Shown: positions 1-8,232 of the stretch, piece after piece
Layout: each line of letters begins with the position of its first letter
Position numbering within the stretch: the stretch's first letter is position 1
NCBI GenBank assembly: GCA_903887005.1
Contig: CAISOH010000132.1
Coordinates: forward strand, 1 to 50,053
Origin: an uncultured Bacteroidota bacterium
GTDB taxonomy: Bacteria; Bacteroidota; Bacteroidia; Chitinophagales; Chitinophagaceae
Length of the DNA: 50,053 bases
Direction: 5' to 3'
The notes under the pieces: model-generated
The model's input: the letters and a program-made list of their open reading frames with translations, nothing else
Databases searched by the model: none
Told to the model about the DNA's origin: nothing
Made by a program: the position numbers and the translations under genes

Positions 1-2
1 AG

Positions 3-722
3 GTATTTTACTCTATTGAAAGTTTGAACAATGCCATCTCTATTGCCTTAGTGGAACACAATAACGTTATCCTAACCGGAAAGAATTATAGCAGGCGGCA
101 GAAATATGAAGAAGTGGAAAAATCTGCCCTTCTACCGTTACCGGCTATGCGTTATGAATTCAAAAAACAACTTTTTGCAACAGTGGCAAAAAACGGTCAT
201 GTTGCACTCAGCCTTGACAGGCATTATTACAGTGTACCTTTTACCTGCATTGGGAAAAGAGTAAAACTATTATTTACCGGTTATAACGTAGAAATATTTC
301 ATAATTACAGGCGAATAGCCATTCACAAACGGTTGCAAAGTCCATTTAAATACACAACTGATAAAGAACATTTACCACCCAAACATCGCTTTGTCGCAGA
401 ACTTGAACCCGACAAATTTTTGACAATGGCAGATGAGATTCATAAGGATGTAAAACTGTACATAGAAAAGGTACTTGACATAAAAAAGCATCCAGAACAT
501 TTGTATAGAATGTGCATGGGTGTTTTAGATCTTTCAAAAAAATATGGCAATGAACGGTTGACCAAAGCCTGCCAGCGCAGCTTGATTTTTGGTATCTATA
601 ACTACCGTATAGTAAAGAGAATATTGGATGGCGGATTAGAGGTATTGTTGGATGAAGATTTTATAGAAAATTTTGAAATGCCGCAGCATGATAATATCAG
701 GGGTGGCGATTATTATAAATAA
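3..722 (+). mobile_element. istA: IS21-family transposase IstA, C-terminal part (5' end outside window)
   Basis: The reading frame is open from the first bases of the window, so this is the downstream part of a longer gene. The visible 240 residues start with a YSIESLN-type segment seen after the DDE catalytic core of IstA proteins. They continue through the beta-rich C-terminal region (RHYYSVP, then VEIFHNYRRIAIHKR), which is typical of IS21 transposases. The DDE core itself would lie upstream and cannot be checked. IstA cuts and joins the element ends and works with IstB, whose gene starts 14 bp downstream. The element's left end is outside the window and I could not define its right end. 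It marks the left edge of the defence island. Confidence 0.85.
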
Positions 723-736
723 CAAAAAACAAGAAA

Positions 737-1471
737 ATGAACGAATTAACGTTAGAAAAAATGCGGAAGATGAACCTCTTCGGCATGTATAGAACCTTTA
801 AAACGAGTATTGAATCCGGTAAAACTGAAAATTATACACCGGATGAAATGATTGGCAGTCTTATAGATTCAGAATGGGACGATAGAAAAAACAGAGGTAT
901 CGAACGGTTAATCAATAATGCCCGGTTTAGGTACAAGGCTTCGGTTGAAGAACTGCAATTTGAAGCAGACCGCAATATTGACAAAAATCAGATCCTGCGC
1001 TTTGCTGACTGTTCCTTTATCAGTAAGTATGAGAACATCTTAATTACCGGCAGCACCGGAATTGGTAAAAGTTACATTGCAACTGCAATTGGTCATCAGG
1101 CTTGCTGCTTAGGGTCAAAAGTGCTTTACCATAGTACTCCAAAATTAATCAGCAAACTAAAAATTGCGAAGGCTGATGGCTCTTATATAAAAGAGATGGC
1201 TAAAATAGAAAAGCAAGAATTGCTTATACTCGATGACTTTGGTATTCAGCCCTTCGATGCTCCAGGCAGAGCTATGCTTATGGAGATAATTGAAGATCGT
1301 CATGGGAAAGGTTCCGTAATTATCACCTCTCAGTTACCTGTAAGTAAATGGTACGATATTATTGGCGACAAAACAATGGCTGACGCAATTTTGGACAGGA
1401 TTATCCATCAGGCCCATCGGGTAGAACTTAATGGTGAATCCATGAGAAAAAGGGGGCCAAAAGCTAAATAA
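737..1471 (+). CDS. istB: IS21-family ATP-binding protein IstB
   Basis: This 244-residue protein has the size and layout of IstB, the DnaC/DnaA-like AAA+ ATPase that assists the IstA transposase in target capture and strand transfer. The Walker A segment is ITGSTGIGKSYIA near residues 103-115 and the Walker B segment is LLILDDFG near residues 163-170. A sensor-like segment (SVIITSQLP) and an arginine-rich tail (MRKRGPKAK) follow. The ATG lies 14 bp after the istA stop, as expected for a two-gene IS21 operon. The gene appears intact. The roughly 150 bp downstream should contain the right terminal repeats, but no clear boundary could be fixed without the left end. Confidence 0.92.
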   Translation: MNELTLEKMRKMNLFGMYRTFKTSIESGKTENYTPDEMIGSLIDSEWDDRKNRGIERLINNARFRYKASVEELQFEADRNIDKNQILRFADCSFISKYENILITGSTGIGKSYIATAIGHQACCLGSKVLYHSTPKLISKLKIAKADGSYIKEMAKIEKQELLILDDFGIQPFDAPGRAMLMEIIEDRHGKGSVIITSQLPVSKWYDIIGDKTMADAILDRIIHQAHRVELNGESMRKRGPKAK

Positions 1472-1623
1472 AAAAGTCAATCAACATTGAAATCCGGCAG
1501 CTATCATGTCACCGGAATTTAACCGTGATTTGCCCGTAATTTAATTTCCTAAGCAGAATAATTAGATTATCCCTAGATTTGGGTTAATATACTTTGCCTA
1601 CGGATTAATCGCGATACGGAAAC

Positions 1624-2088
1624 ATGGACAAAAACATTCAAAAAGAGACGTTTCATCTGGAGTTTACCATCAAAAAGCTCAAAAAGAAGCTTGAAGACAA
1701 GCAGAAAGAGCTAAATGAGGCAGGCTTACAATTAGAAAAAGCCCTTTTGGATAACGAGAAGTTAAAAAGAAAGCTAAGTAAACATGAAAAACCGAAAGAT
1801 GAGTATGATTATAGCTGGAGCTGGATCAGTAAAATAGTTTTTACGGTAGCCCAGGCGAATAAACCCCTCCGGTCCGCCGAAATAATTTCGGTACTCCGAG
1901 TAAGGGAGCCAGACCTAAACCATAAGGTAAGCAAAGAGAAATTCCTTTCTGCATTCCTGAATGTAGCTATGCAACATGAACGACTAATTCCATATAAGCT
2001 GAAGGGCGTAAGAGGAAATTACTATTGCCTGCCGGAATGGATTAGTGAGGGAGAGTTATTGTCGGAAATGAGACAAAAGATATTTTGA
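1624..2088 (+). CDS. Coiled-coil plus winged-helix-like protein of unknown function
   Basis: No named family is recognised. The first 60 residues are highly charged with heptad-like leucines (LEFTIKKLKKKLEDKQKEL) and read as a coiled coil. After residue 65 a compact domain begins (YDYSWSWISKIVFTVAQ), with helix-turn-helix-like spacing around residues 80-115 and a GVRGNYYCLP hairpin near residues 137-146 that resembles the wing of a winged helix. The protein may therefore be a small dimeric DNA-binding factor. It sits between the IS21 element and the WYL regulator at the head of the island, with an ATG start 152 bp after istB. It could belong to the island's control module, or simply be cargo beside the insertion sequence. 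Confidence 0.6.
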   Translation: MDKNIQKETFHLEFTIKKLKKKLEDKQKELNEAGLQLEKALLDNEKLKRKLSKHEKPKDEYDYSWSWISKIVFTVAQANKPLRSAEIISVLRVREPDLNHKVSKEKFLSAFLNVAMQHERLIPYKLKGVRGNYYCLPEWISEGELLSEMRQKIF

Positions 2089-2205
2089 GTAAGTTAGCAG
2101 ATAATCTTGCAGGTACTATGTTTGATTTATGTACTAATTAACTATAGTGAACGATAATTAAAGGCTATTAAAGAATTAATGTGCCACAGGCTGAGACACC
2201 CTAAA

Positions 2206-2254
2206 ATAGCTATACACTTCCGCTTACTAAAACTGATTTAGCTATACAATGTAT
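2206..2254. promoter_or_regulatory. Candidate operator: direct repeats and palindrome upstream of WYL gene
   Basis: TAGCTATACA occurs at 2207-2216 and again at 2239-2248, with starts 32 bp apart (about three helical turns). The second copy runs into the 11-bp palindrome ATACAATGTAT at 2244-2254. The group lies 64-112 bp before the WYL regulator start, a plausible position for autoregulation. No binding data exist, so the role is inferred from position and repetition alone. Confidence 0.35.
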
Positions 2255-2317
2255 GGGGGTTCTTTTGAAACCTATCACTTGCTTGATAAGAAAACTATAT
2301 TTTTACCCTGATATAAT

Positions 2318-3322
2318 ATGCCACGCAATAAAAATTTCACCCGAAGAATAGAAATTTTGGACGAATGCCTTCGCAGACGCCAAAAAAAATGGTTTATTGA
2401 AGACCTATTAAATGCAGTTAATGATAAACTTGATGAGCGATTTGATAAAAAAGTCGGCAAACGTTCCCTCTACGATGATTTAAAGTATTTACAGGAAGAA
2501 AAAAATGCTCCTATTATAAAATGTTGGGAAGGGCAACGAGTATATTATAAATATGAGGATACCACATATTCTATTCTTAATCTCCCAATTAGCGAAGAAG
2601 AAATCATCAAACTAAAAGATGCAATCAAAATGCTTAGGGAAGTAAATGATTTTAATTTACTTGACGATGTAGATATGATTGTAGAGAAATTGGAGCATAC
2701 TATTGCTACAAATGTACCGGAGAACAGATCAATGATACAATTCGAGAAGCACACTTATGCTGATGGAGCCGAATATATCGATGATATATTTTCTGCGATT
2801 AAGGAAAAGAATGTCTTGAAAGTAGTTTACCAACCGTTTGGCGCACCCGAACCACAGGAATGGGTTATTCATCCTTATCTACTTAAAGAATACCGGAACC
2901 GCTGGTTTTTGATATGTAGAAGGGACGGCACACAAAAAGTTAGCAACCTGGCACTTGATAGAATCAAGAAAATTAAAAATTCATCTATCCCTTTCATCGA
3001 GAATGATCTGTTCGATGCAGATACTTTTTATGCATATTTAATCGGAGTTACCTTCCCAGAGGGAGAAAATGCCCAGGATATATTATTGAAGGTTACCGGA
3101 CGGCAGGTAAACTATGTGAAGACAAAGCCCATTCACAAATCGCAGGAAATCGTCGAAGAACCAAATGGAAATACTCTGATCATTAGGTTGAAGCTGATAA
3201 ATAATTACGAGCTGCAATCAGTGTTGCTGAGTTATACTCCTGATATTGAGGTGTTACAACCTATATCGTTAAGAGATCAGTTGAAGGAAAAATACCTGGC
3301 AATGATGAACGTGCTTAAATAA
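2318..3322 (+). CDS. WYL-domain transcriptional regulator
   Basis: This 334-residue protein has the usual layout of a WYL regulator. An N-terminal winged helix covers about residues 5-80 (RRIEILDECLRR, then KKVGKRSLYDDLKYLQ as the recognition region). A WYL domain follows at about residues 155-225 (VLKVVYQPF, HPYLLKEYRNRWFLIC, LALDRIKKI), then a C-terminal WCX-like extension. WYL proteins bind nucleic-acid or nucleotide ligands, and the BrxR/CapW type represses phage-defence operons. Here the gene stands at the head of a defence island and is followed immediately by the first of four copies of a conserved palindromic promoter site. That makes it the prime candidate for the regulator of those sites, which is inference. 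Confidence 0.85.
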   Translation: MPRNKNFTRRIEILDECLRRRQKKWFIEDLLNAVNDKLDERFDKKVGKRSLYDDLKYLQEEKNAPIIKCWEGQRVYYKYEDTTYSILNLPISEEEIIKLKDAIKMLREVNDFNLLDDVDMIVEKLEHTIATNVPENRSMIQFEKHTYADGAEYIDDIFSAIKEKNVLKVVYQPFGAPEPQEWVIHPYLLKEYRNRWFLICRRDGTQKVSNLALDRIKKIKNSSIPFIENDLFDADTFYAYLIGVTFPEGENAQDILLKVTGRQVNYVKTKPIHKSQEIVEEPNGNTLIIRLKLINNYELQSVLLSYTPDIEVLQPISLRDQLKEKYLAMMNVLK

Positions 3323-3323
3323 T

Positions 3324-3363
3324 ACTTGTGCAAGTAGATTGCATAAGTTGTTTTCATCTTTGC
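3324..3363 (+). promoter_or_regulatory. Island palindromic promoter/operator, copy A (before rmuC)
   Basis: An inverted repeat TGTGCAA-GTAGA-TTGCATA (3327-3345), extendable to 10-bp arms with one mismatch (3324-3348), is followed after exactly 9 nt by the -7-like box CATCTTTGC (3355-3363). The same arrangement recurs at 4897, 5557 and 14313. It lies 18 bp before the rmuC ATG and just after the WYL gene stop. Confidence 0.65.
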
Positions 3364-3380
3364 TTTTAAATAATTCAATT

Positions 3381-4892
3381 ATGGAAACCACATTAATTAT
3401 TGCATTAATAGCAGGGCTGGTATTAGGTAGTATTATTACTTGGCTGTATCGTAAGTTATTAACAGAGAAGAACGTAATTAGCCTTGCTGAATTTGAAACG
3501 ACAAAGGCTGCCTTGCAGACTGCTCAAACAGAGTTGGCCGTTGCCCGAGAAAAAAACGGAGGTGCAGAGATAGAATTAAGGCAGGCGAAGGATCTCACCG
3601 ACCAACTCAGAACATCTGAGCAGCAGGCACTACGGGAGCTGGATGTTTTGAAGACTGTAAAAGATAATGCGCTGGCACGTGTGGTGGAAGTAACCGCCGA
3701 CAGTAAAGAATTAAATACTGTATATTCTAAAACAAGAGAGTTACTAAATACTGCAAATAATACCATCGCCCGTCTCGAGGAAGAAGTGAAAAGTAGGGAT
3801 GAACGCCTAAAAACCCAGAAGCAGGATTTTGAAGAAATAAAGGGTAAGCTTGAAAAGGAATTTAAGGTAATAGCCGGGTCTATCCTCGACAACAGTTCTC
3901 AGAAGTTCCATGAGCAGCAATCAAATCACCTGAAAACAATACTTGATCCGCTCAAGGAAAACATCAATAGTTTTAAAACGGAGATTATCAGCAGATATAA
4001 TGATGAAAATAAGGATAGGGCTTCTCTGCGGACAGAAATTAAGCAAGTTGTAGAGTTGAACAAAGTACTATCAGAAGAGGCAAACAACCTTACCAATGCA
4101 CTAAAAGGGAACGCCAAGCAGCAGGGTGATTGGGGAGAGGTAATACTGGAGAGCATACTCGACTATGTGGGGCTGCAAAAAGGGATGCATTATACTGTTC
4201 AGGAGACAGCTACGAACAGTGATGGAAACAGGATAAGACCTGATGTGCTGGTGTTGTACCCCAACAAAAGTGTTTTGGTAATAGATTCCAAAGTTTCCCT
4301 ATTGCACTATGAGCAATACTGCTCCGCTGGCACCCTGGCAGAACAGGAACAATACAGGGCTTTGCTGGTAAAGTCGATAAAGACGCACATTGACGGCTTG
4401 AGTATAAAGAAGTATGCCGACTTGCCGGGTGCGTTGGATACCGTAATGATGTTCATCCCAATAGAACCTGCATTTATCACGGCGCAGCAGGGTGATCCGA
4501 AACTATGGCAGTATGCTTACGACAAAGGAATCATCTTGCTTAGCCCCACTTTATTGCTAGGCGCTATGAAACTGGTGCGAGACTACTGGAAAAGAGATGA
4601 AGTAAACCAAAATGCGCAGGAAATAGCCAAGAGGGCTGGTGCGCTATATGATAAACTGGCAGGATTTGTAGCCAACATGGATAGTGTAGGCGGCTACCTG
4701 GAAAAGGCAAAAGTAGCTTATGACGGGGCTTATGGACAACTGAAAAGCGGAAGAGGGAACCTTATAAGCCAGGCCACACAACTGAAGCAACTGGGTATAG
4801 AGGCTAAAAAGGACTTACCCAAAGACCTTGTGGCCGATGCCATGCTGGAGGCCGGTTTTATTTCACTACCTGAAGAAACGGAAAGCAAGTAA
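3381..4892 (+). CDS. rmuC: DNA recombination protein RmuC
   Basis: The 503-residue product begins with a membrane helix (residues about 3-24, LIIALIAGLVLGSIITWL). A long coiled coil of roughly 180 residues follows, then the RmuC domain with GDWGEVILESILDYVGL and a PD-(D/E)XK-like core RPDVLVLYPNKSVLVIDSK. RmuC proteins are putative nucleases that limit DNA inversions and rearrangements. The ATG at 3381 was chosen because the longer frame would run back through the promoter palindrome at 3324-3363, and because the membrane helix then sits at the N-terminus. RmuC is often a core gene, but here it shares its promoter site with island genes, which suggests recruitment into the defence regulon. 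Confidence 0.9.
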   Translation: METTLIIALIAGLVLGSIITWLYRKLLTEKNVISLAEFETTKAALQTAQTELAVAREKNGGAEIELRQAKDLTDQLRTSEQQALRELDVLKTVKDNALARVVEVTADSKELNTVYSKTRELLNTANNTIARLEEEVKSRDERLKTQKQDFEEIKGKLEKEFKVIAGSILDNSSQKFHEQQSNHLKTILDPLKENINSFKTEIISRYNDENKDRASLRTEIKQVVELNKVLSEEANNLTNALKGNAKQQGDWGEVILESILDYVGLQKGMHYTVQETATNSDGNRIRPDVLVLYPNKSVLVIDSKVSLLHYEQYCSAGTLAEQEQYRALLVKSIKTHIDGLSIKKYADLPGALDTVMMFIPIEPAFITAQQGDPKLWQYAYDKGIILLSPTLLLGAMKLVRDYWKRDEVNQNAQEIAKRAGALYDKLAGFVANMDSVGGYLEKAKVAYDGAYGQLKSGRGNLISQATQLKQLGIEAKKDLPKDLVADAMLEAGFISLPEETESK

Positions 4893-4896
4893 CCAT

Positions 4897-4936
4897 ACAT
4901 GTGCAAATACCCTGCACAAGTTCAATTCATCTTTAC
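4897..4936 (+). promoter_or_regulatory. Island palindromic promoter/operator, copy B
   Basis: TGTGCAA-ATACC-CTGCACA (4900-4918) has one mismatch to the consensus arm and is followed after 9 nt by CATCTTTAC (4928-4936). It starts just after the rmuC stop and about 160 nt before the next gene at 5096, so it would give a long leader. Spacing is identical to copies A, C and D. Confidence 0.55.
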
Positions 4937-5095
4937 ATCCTGAATTACTGGTAAGTATGGATAGGGCTTCGGTTATGCGCAATATTTTCGGTTTTAGAGT
5001 TGCTCCTATCGTAAATAGTCTTGAAATTATGTTGCATCTGGTACTTGAACTTAGGACCATAGGTAATACGTAAAAACATTAAATGCAGACAGTAT

Positions 5096-5533
5096 ATGAA
5101 AACAAACATTCATGGTTTAGACCTTTCATTAGTGAAAATGAAACTTATGGATCCTGAAGAAGGACAAGGCTGGAGTAAAGAGCAATGTGATTTTGCTGAA
5201 AATGAGTATAAGCGATTTCTAAACATTATTTACGTTTACAAAGACGCTGTACCAACCAAAGCAATTGATATCTTTTGGCACCAGCATATCCTCGATACCA
5301 GGGCATACCATAAAGATTGCCAAAGCATATTTGGTAATTACCTTCATCATTTTCCTTACTTTGGTATGTTTGGAGAGCAGGATTATGAGAATTTGGTCAA
5401 TAGTTTTGAAACAACCAAAGACAGGTACTACGAACTATATGAAGAAAAACTAGATAGACCGTCAGTCTTTGCTTCTGAATATAGCAAATGCCATGATTGT
5501 AATGGCAAATGTAGCCGGTGCAATAATGGATAG
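5096..5533 (+). CDS. GRDP-like (glycine-rich domain-containing protein-like) small protein
   Basis: The 145-residue protein contains a block near residues 58-92 (AIDIFWHQHILDTRAYHKDC, then LHHFPYFGM). This matches the conserved core of the GRDP-like family (DxxWHxHxLDxxxY followed by an HHFPY-type segment). The biochemical role of the family is unknown. The C-terminus carries four cysteines in two CxxC pairs (CHDCNGKCSRC), suggesting a bound metal. The gene lies between rmuC and the kinase fusion, with operator-like palindromes on both sides (4897 and 5557), so it is probably its own short transcription unit in the island regulon. Family assignment rests on the motif seen by eye. Confidence 0.7.
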   Translation: MKTNIHGLDLSLVKMKLMDPEEGQGWSKEQCDFAENEYKRFLNIIYVYKDAVPTKAIDIFWHQHILDTRAYHKDCQSIFGNYLHHFPYFGMFGEQDYENLVNSFETTKDRYYELYEEKLDRPSVFASEYSKCHDCNGKCSRCNNG

Positions 5534-5556
5534 ACCCTATTTTAAGCAAAGATTAG

Positions 5557-5596
5557 AGTTACGCAGATAGATTGCACAAGTTTGTGCCATCTTTGC
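5557..5596 (+). promoter_or_regulatory. Island palindromic promoter/operator, copy C (before kinase fusion)
   Basis: The right arm TTGCACA (5572-5578) is perfect. The left arm TACGCAG (5560-5566) differs from TGTGCAA by three transitions, and the 5-nt spacer ATAGA matches copy D. CATCTTTGC (5588-5596) follows after 9 nt. It lies 50 nt before the ATG at 5647 and probably drives the kinase-fusion, receiver, hsdM, hsdS operon. Confidence 0.6.
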
Positions 5597-5646
5597 AACA
5601 GCAAGAAGAAAAACAGACTCAAAACTTAATATTATATAGCATATTA

Positions 5647-8232
5647 ATGCAAAATATTACTACAACAATACGGAATTACTTAGCTCACGGATTGGGACCC
5701 AATCATCTTCTCGATATTTTCAAAGAAGTATCTAAATACGATCCAGAAGTTGAATACGAGCAAGTTTTAAATCGAATCCGTTCAAGAGTTGATCTGTTTC
5801 AATTAAATGATGATGCCACTGTACTCCTGAAACAATCTGAAAATAACGAAGTTGCAAATTTAATAGGTCGGTTACAAGAAAAATTCAGCAATATAACGGA
5901 ACCGGAAAATCTCTTTCTCCTAATAGTTTACCACATAGCTCTCGGAAGATATGCCAAGCTTGAACTAAAGCGAAAAAAAGGCACATCCATCTATGGCGAA
6001 TACAACTCCACATTGGCTTATAAAGGAATAATAATTCCAGACAAAGTATTTCTCAATATTGGTGGCATAACAATGTATGAAGTTGAAGAGTTACTTGATG
6101 AATATGATGAAATTTTTTGGGAAAAAATTGGTGGAGGTAATACCTTAAGTTTAATAGAATATCTTTTTCGAACATTTAATAATCCGAAAAAGGGTGATTG
6201 GATGTATCCAAGCGAATTTAGGATATTTATTAAAGAACTATTTCCTCAAAACGCAAAGAAAATATTGTTAGCAGCTCCGTCAGCTCATCAAACTGCTATT
6301 GAGCTATTAATAAAAAATCCGGAGCTAAAAATTGTTATTTGGGAAGCTAACCATTATACCCAAACAATCTATAGACTATTTTTTGACATTGCTGGCGTTA
6401 AAAGGGTGTATTTTACCAAAACGCTACCTATCGACTTTAGTACTGAATTTGAGGTAAAATGGTCAGAAACATTAATTGAAAATGAAATAATTGATTTTGC
6501 CTTTCTCGATGTTTTAGCAAAATCGGAGTTTTTAGAAACTAAAAATAAAAGAATAGATTTTGGAATAATCAATACTCTTAACGATTTATGCAGAGAGTGC
6601 GTGGTAGTGGTTCCCGAAAGCTATCTTTTTAATAACCATCCAATTGATGCGAGAGATAGAAATGAGTTATTGCTTGCGGGAAATTTCGTAAAAATATCTT
6701 CATTACCAGAAAAGGTGTTCACTCCTTATGCCCGTATAAAGACGTCTATCGTATATTTTTCAAATGTTAAAAATGATGCAGTAAAATTCGAATACTACAA
6801 TTCCGACACATGGAATAAGTTTAGGCTCTCGCAGAATTTGTCGGATATCAACAACATAAAACTTAATGCGTCGGTACCATTAAGTAAGTTAATTGAATCA
6901 GATAACCTTTCAGCAAGTCGATTTTGTTTGCCAGAAGTGGAAGTTCCTGGGAAAGCAGTAATGTTAAAGGATATAACATCAGGTATCACTCGTGGAATGC
7001 ATGTACTAGGTAATGAATTGAAAGAAGGTATTCCTGTTGTTACATACAAAGATCTGAGTGATGAAAATCAGTCAATCTATTTAAACTCCGAAGGATTTTC
7101 CAAATTTGCATCAGCTACCGCTAAAAATGATCCCAGGAAAAACCGGGCGTTAAAGAAAGGATCAATTCTATTAGCAGCAATTGGACCGAAATTAAAGCCC
7201 ACAGTTTTTAATTCGGATAATACAGTTTATTCATCTGGAAACCTGCTCAGTTTGACTATCGACCAAAGTAAGGCTATCCCAGAGTATGTTGCATTGGAAC
7301 TGCGTAAGCCATACGTAAAAGAACAGATTGATCGATTTGGTTTTACGTTACTGAGGCGTGCTGATCTCGAAACTATACGGATTTCCTTACCATCATTGAG
7401 TGAACAAAGAAAAATCGCTTTTCAAGAATTTGATAGTGCAACAAAAATTGATGATTCTGCTATCAGGGAAATTGTGGGAATTGTAAAGCATAGACTGAGT
7501 ACGCCGGTTGCAACGGTAAATCTTGGGTTGAAAAACTTAAATGATTTTATCCAAAACCTTGATCAAACACCGTTCACGGCTAACACAATCATTCATCCTC
7601 ACCCGGAATATTTGGATGAAATCGAGAAGGAAAAATATTCATTAAAAAACTCTGTAAATTCTATTTCGTTAATTGCAGAGGGCATTCAGAGTATTCTCAA
7701 GAAATTGGATCAAGTAACTAAACTTGAGAAAGACCAAATGGTATTGAGTGAAATTGCTTTCAAAAACTTCATTGAATCAAAAATAATACCACTTTTTGCC
7801 GCTAATCAAGTACAGTTTGAAATTAACGCTGACTATCAAAGCATTAATGCAGACGAAACACAACTTGAGTTCTTATTGATAAATTTGATTGAGAATGCTA
7901 TTAAGCATGGCAAAGAGGACAATGAAAGGCTGAAAGTTGTTTTACAGCTAAGTCTTGAGAAAATTGATACGGAAGGAAATGATTCAGTGGCACAGGGGAA
8001 TTTGATTCTTAGTGTAGCAAATAATGGCAAACCGCTTCCTGATGGTTTCAATAAAGAGGCATTTATAAAGAAGTTCTCGAAATCCGACTTTAGTTCTGGA
8101 AACGGTTTAGGGGGCTACATTGTAAATAAGATAGTATCAAACCACAAAGGGGAACTTGAAATATTGGATGAAAAAAATACTACCATTGCAGCAATGAAAG
8201 TTCAGTTTAATGTAAATCTACCAACAGAATGA
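5647..8232 (+). CDS. Pseudo-methyltransferase / HsdS-type specificity domain / histidine kinase fusion
   Basis: The 861-residue protein joins three parts. Residues about 150-375 follow the layout of an N6-adenine methyltransferase (HsdM), but the SAM-binding motif is replaced by ILLAAPSAHQTAIELL and the NPPF position reads FLDVLAKSEF, so it should be inactive. Residues about 410-595 resemble one HsdS target-recognition half, ending with LRRADLETIRISLPSLSEQR. The last 260 residues are a kinase: an H-box KHRLSTPVATV with H615, an N-box NLIENAIKHG (746-755), then ANNGKPLP and the G-box GNGLGGYIV. Its stop overlaps the receiver gene by 4 bp. The ATG at 5647 was chosen because earlier starts fall inside promoter copy C. 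The inferred role is sensing a DNA or restriction state and phosphorylating the partner. I know of no characterised homologue. Confidence 0.8.
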   Translation: MQNITTTIRNYLAHGLGPNHLLDIFKEVSKYDPEVEYEQVLNRIRSRVDLFQLNDDATVLLKQSENNEVANLIGRLQEKFSNITEPENLFLLIVYHIALGRYAKLELKRKKGTSIYGEYNSTLAYKGIIIPDKVFLNIGGITMYEVEELLDEYDEIFWEKIGGGNTLSLIEYLFRTFNNPKKGDWMYPSEFRIFIKELFPQNAKKILLAAPSAHQTAIELLIKNPELKIVIWEANHYTQTIYRLFFDIAGVKRVYFTKTLPIDFSTEFEVKWSETLIENEIIDFAFLDVLAKSEFLETKNKRIDFGIINTLNDLCRECVVVVPESYLFNNHPIDARDRNELLLAGNFVKISSLPEKVFTPYARIKTSIVYFSNVKNDAVKFEYYNSDTWNKFRLSQNLSDINNIKLNASVPLSKLIESDNLSASRFCLPEVEVPGKAVMLKDITSGITRGMHVLGNELKEGIPVVTYKDLSDENQSIYLNSEGFSKFASATAKNDPRKNRALKKGSILLAAIGPKLKPTVFNSDNTVYSSGNLLSLTIDQSKAIPEYVALELRKPYVKEQIDRFGFTLLRRADLETIRISLPSLSEQRKIAFQEFDSATKIDDSAIREIVGIVKHRLSTPVATVNLGLKNLNDFIQNLDQTPFTANTIIHPHPEYLDEIEKEKYSLKNSVNSISLIAEGIQSILKKLDQVTKLEKDQMVLSEIAFKNFIESKIIPLFAANQVQFEINADYQSINADETQLEFLLINLIENAIKHGKEDNERLKVVLQLSLEKIDTEGNDSVAQGNLILSVANNGKPLPDGFNKEAFIKKFSKSDFSSGNGLGGYIVNKIVSNHKGELEILDEKNTTIAAMKVQFNVNLPTE

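Noticed and set aside
4957-5073. A 38-codon frame between rmuC and the GRDP-like gene
   Set aside because: It starts shortly after promoter copy B, but has no recognisable features or composition supporting a gene; kept as leader sequence.
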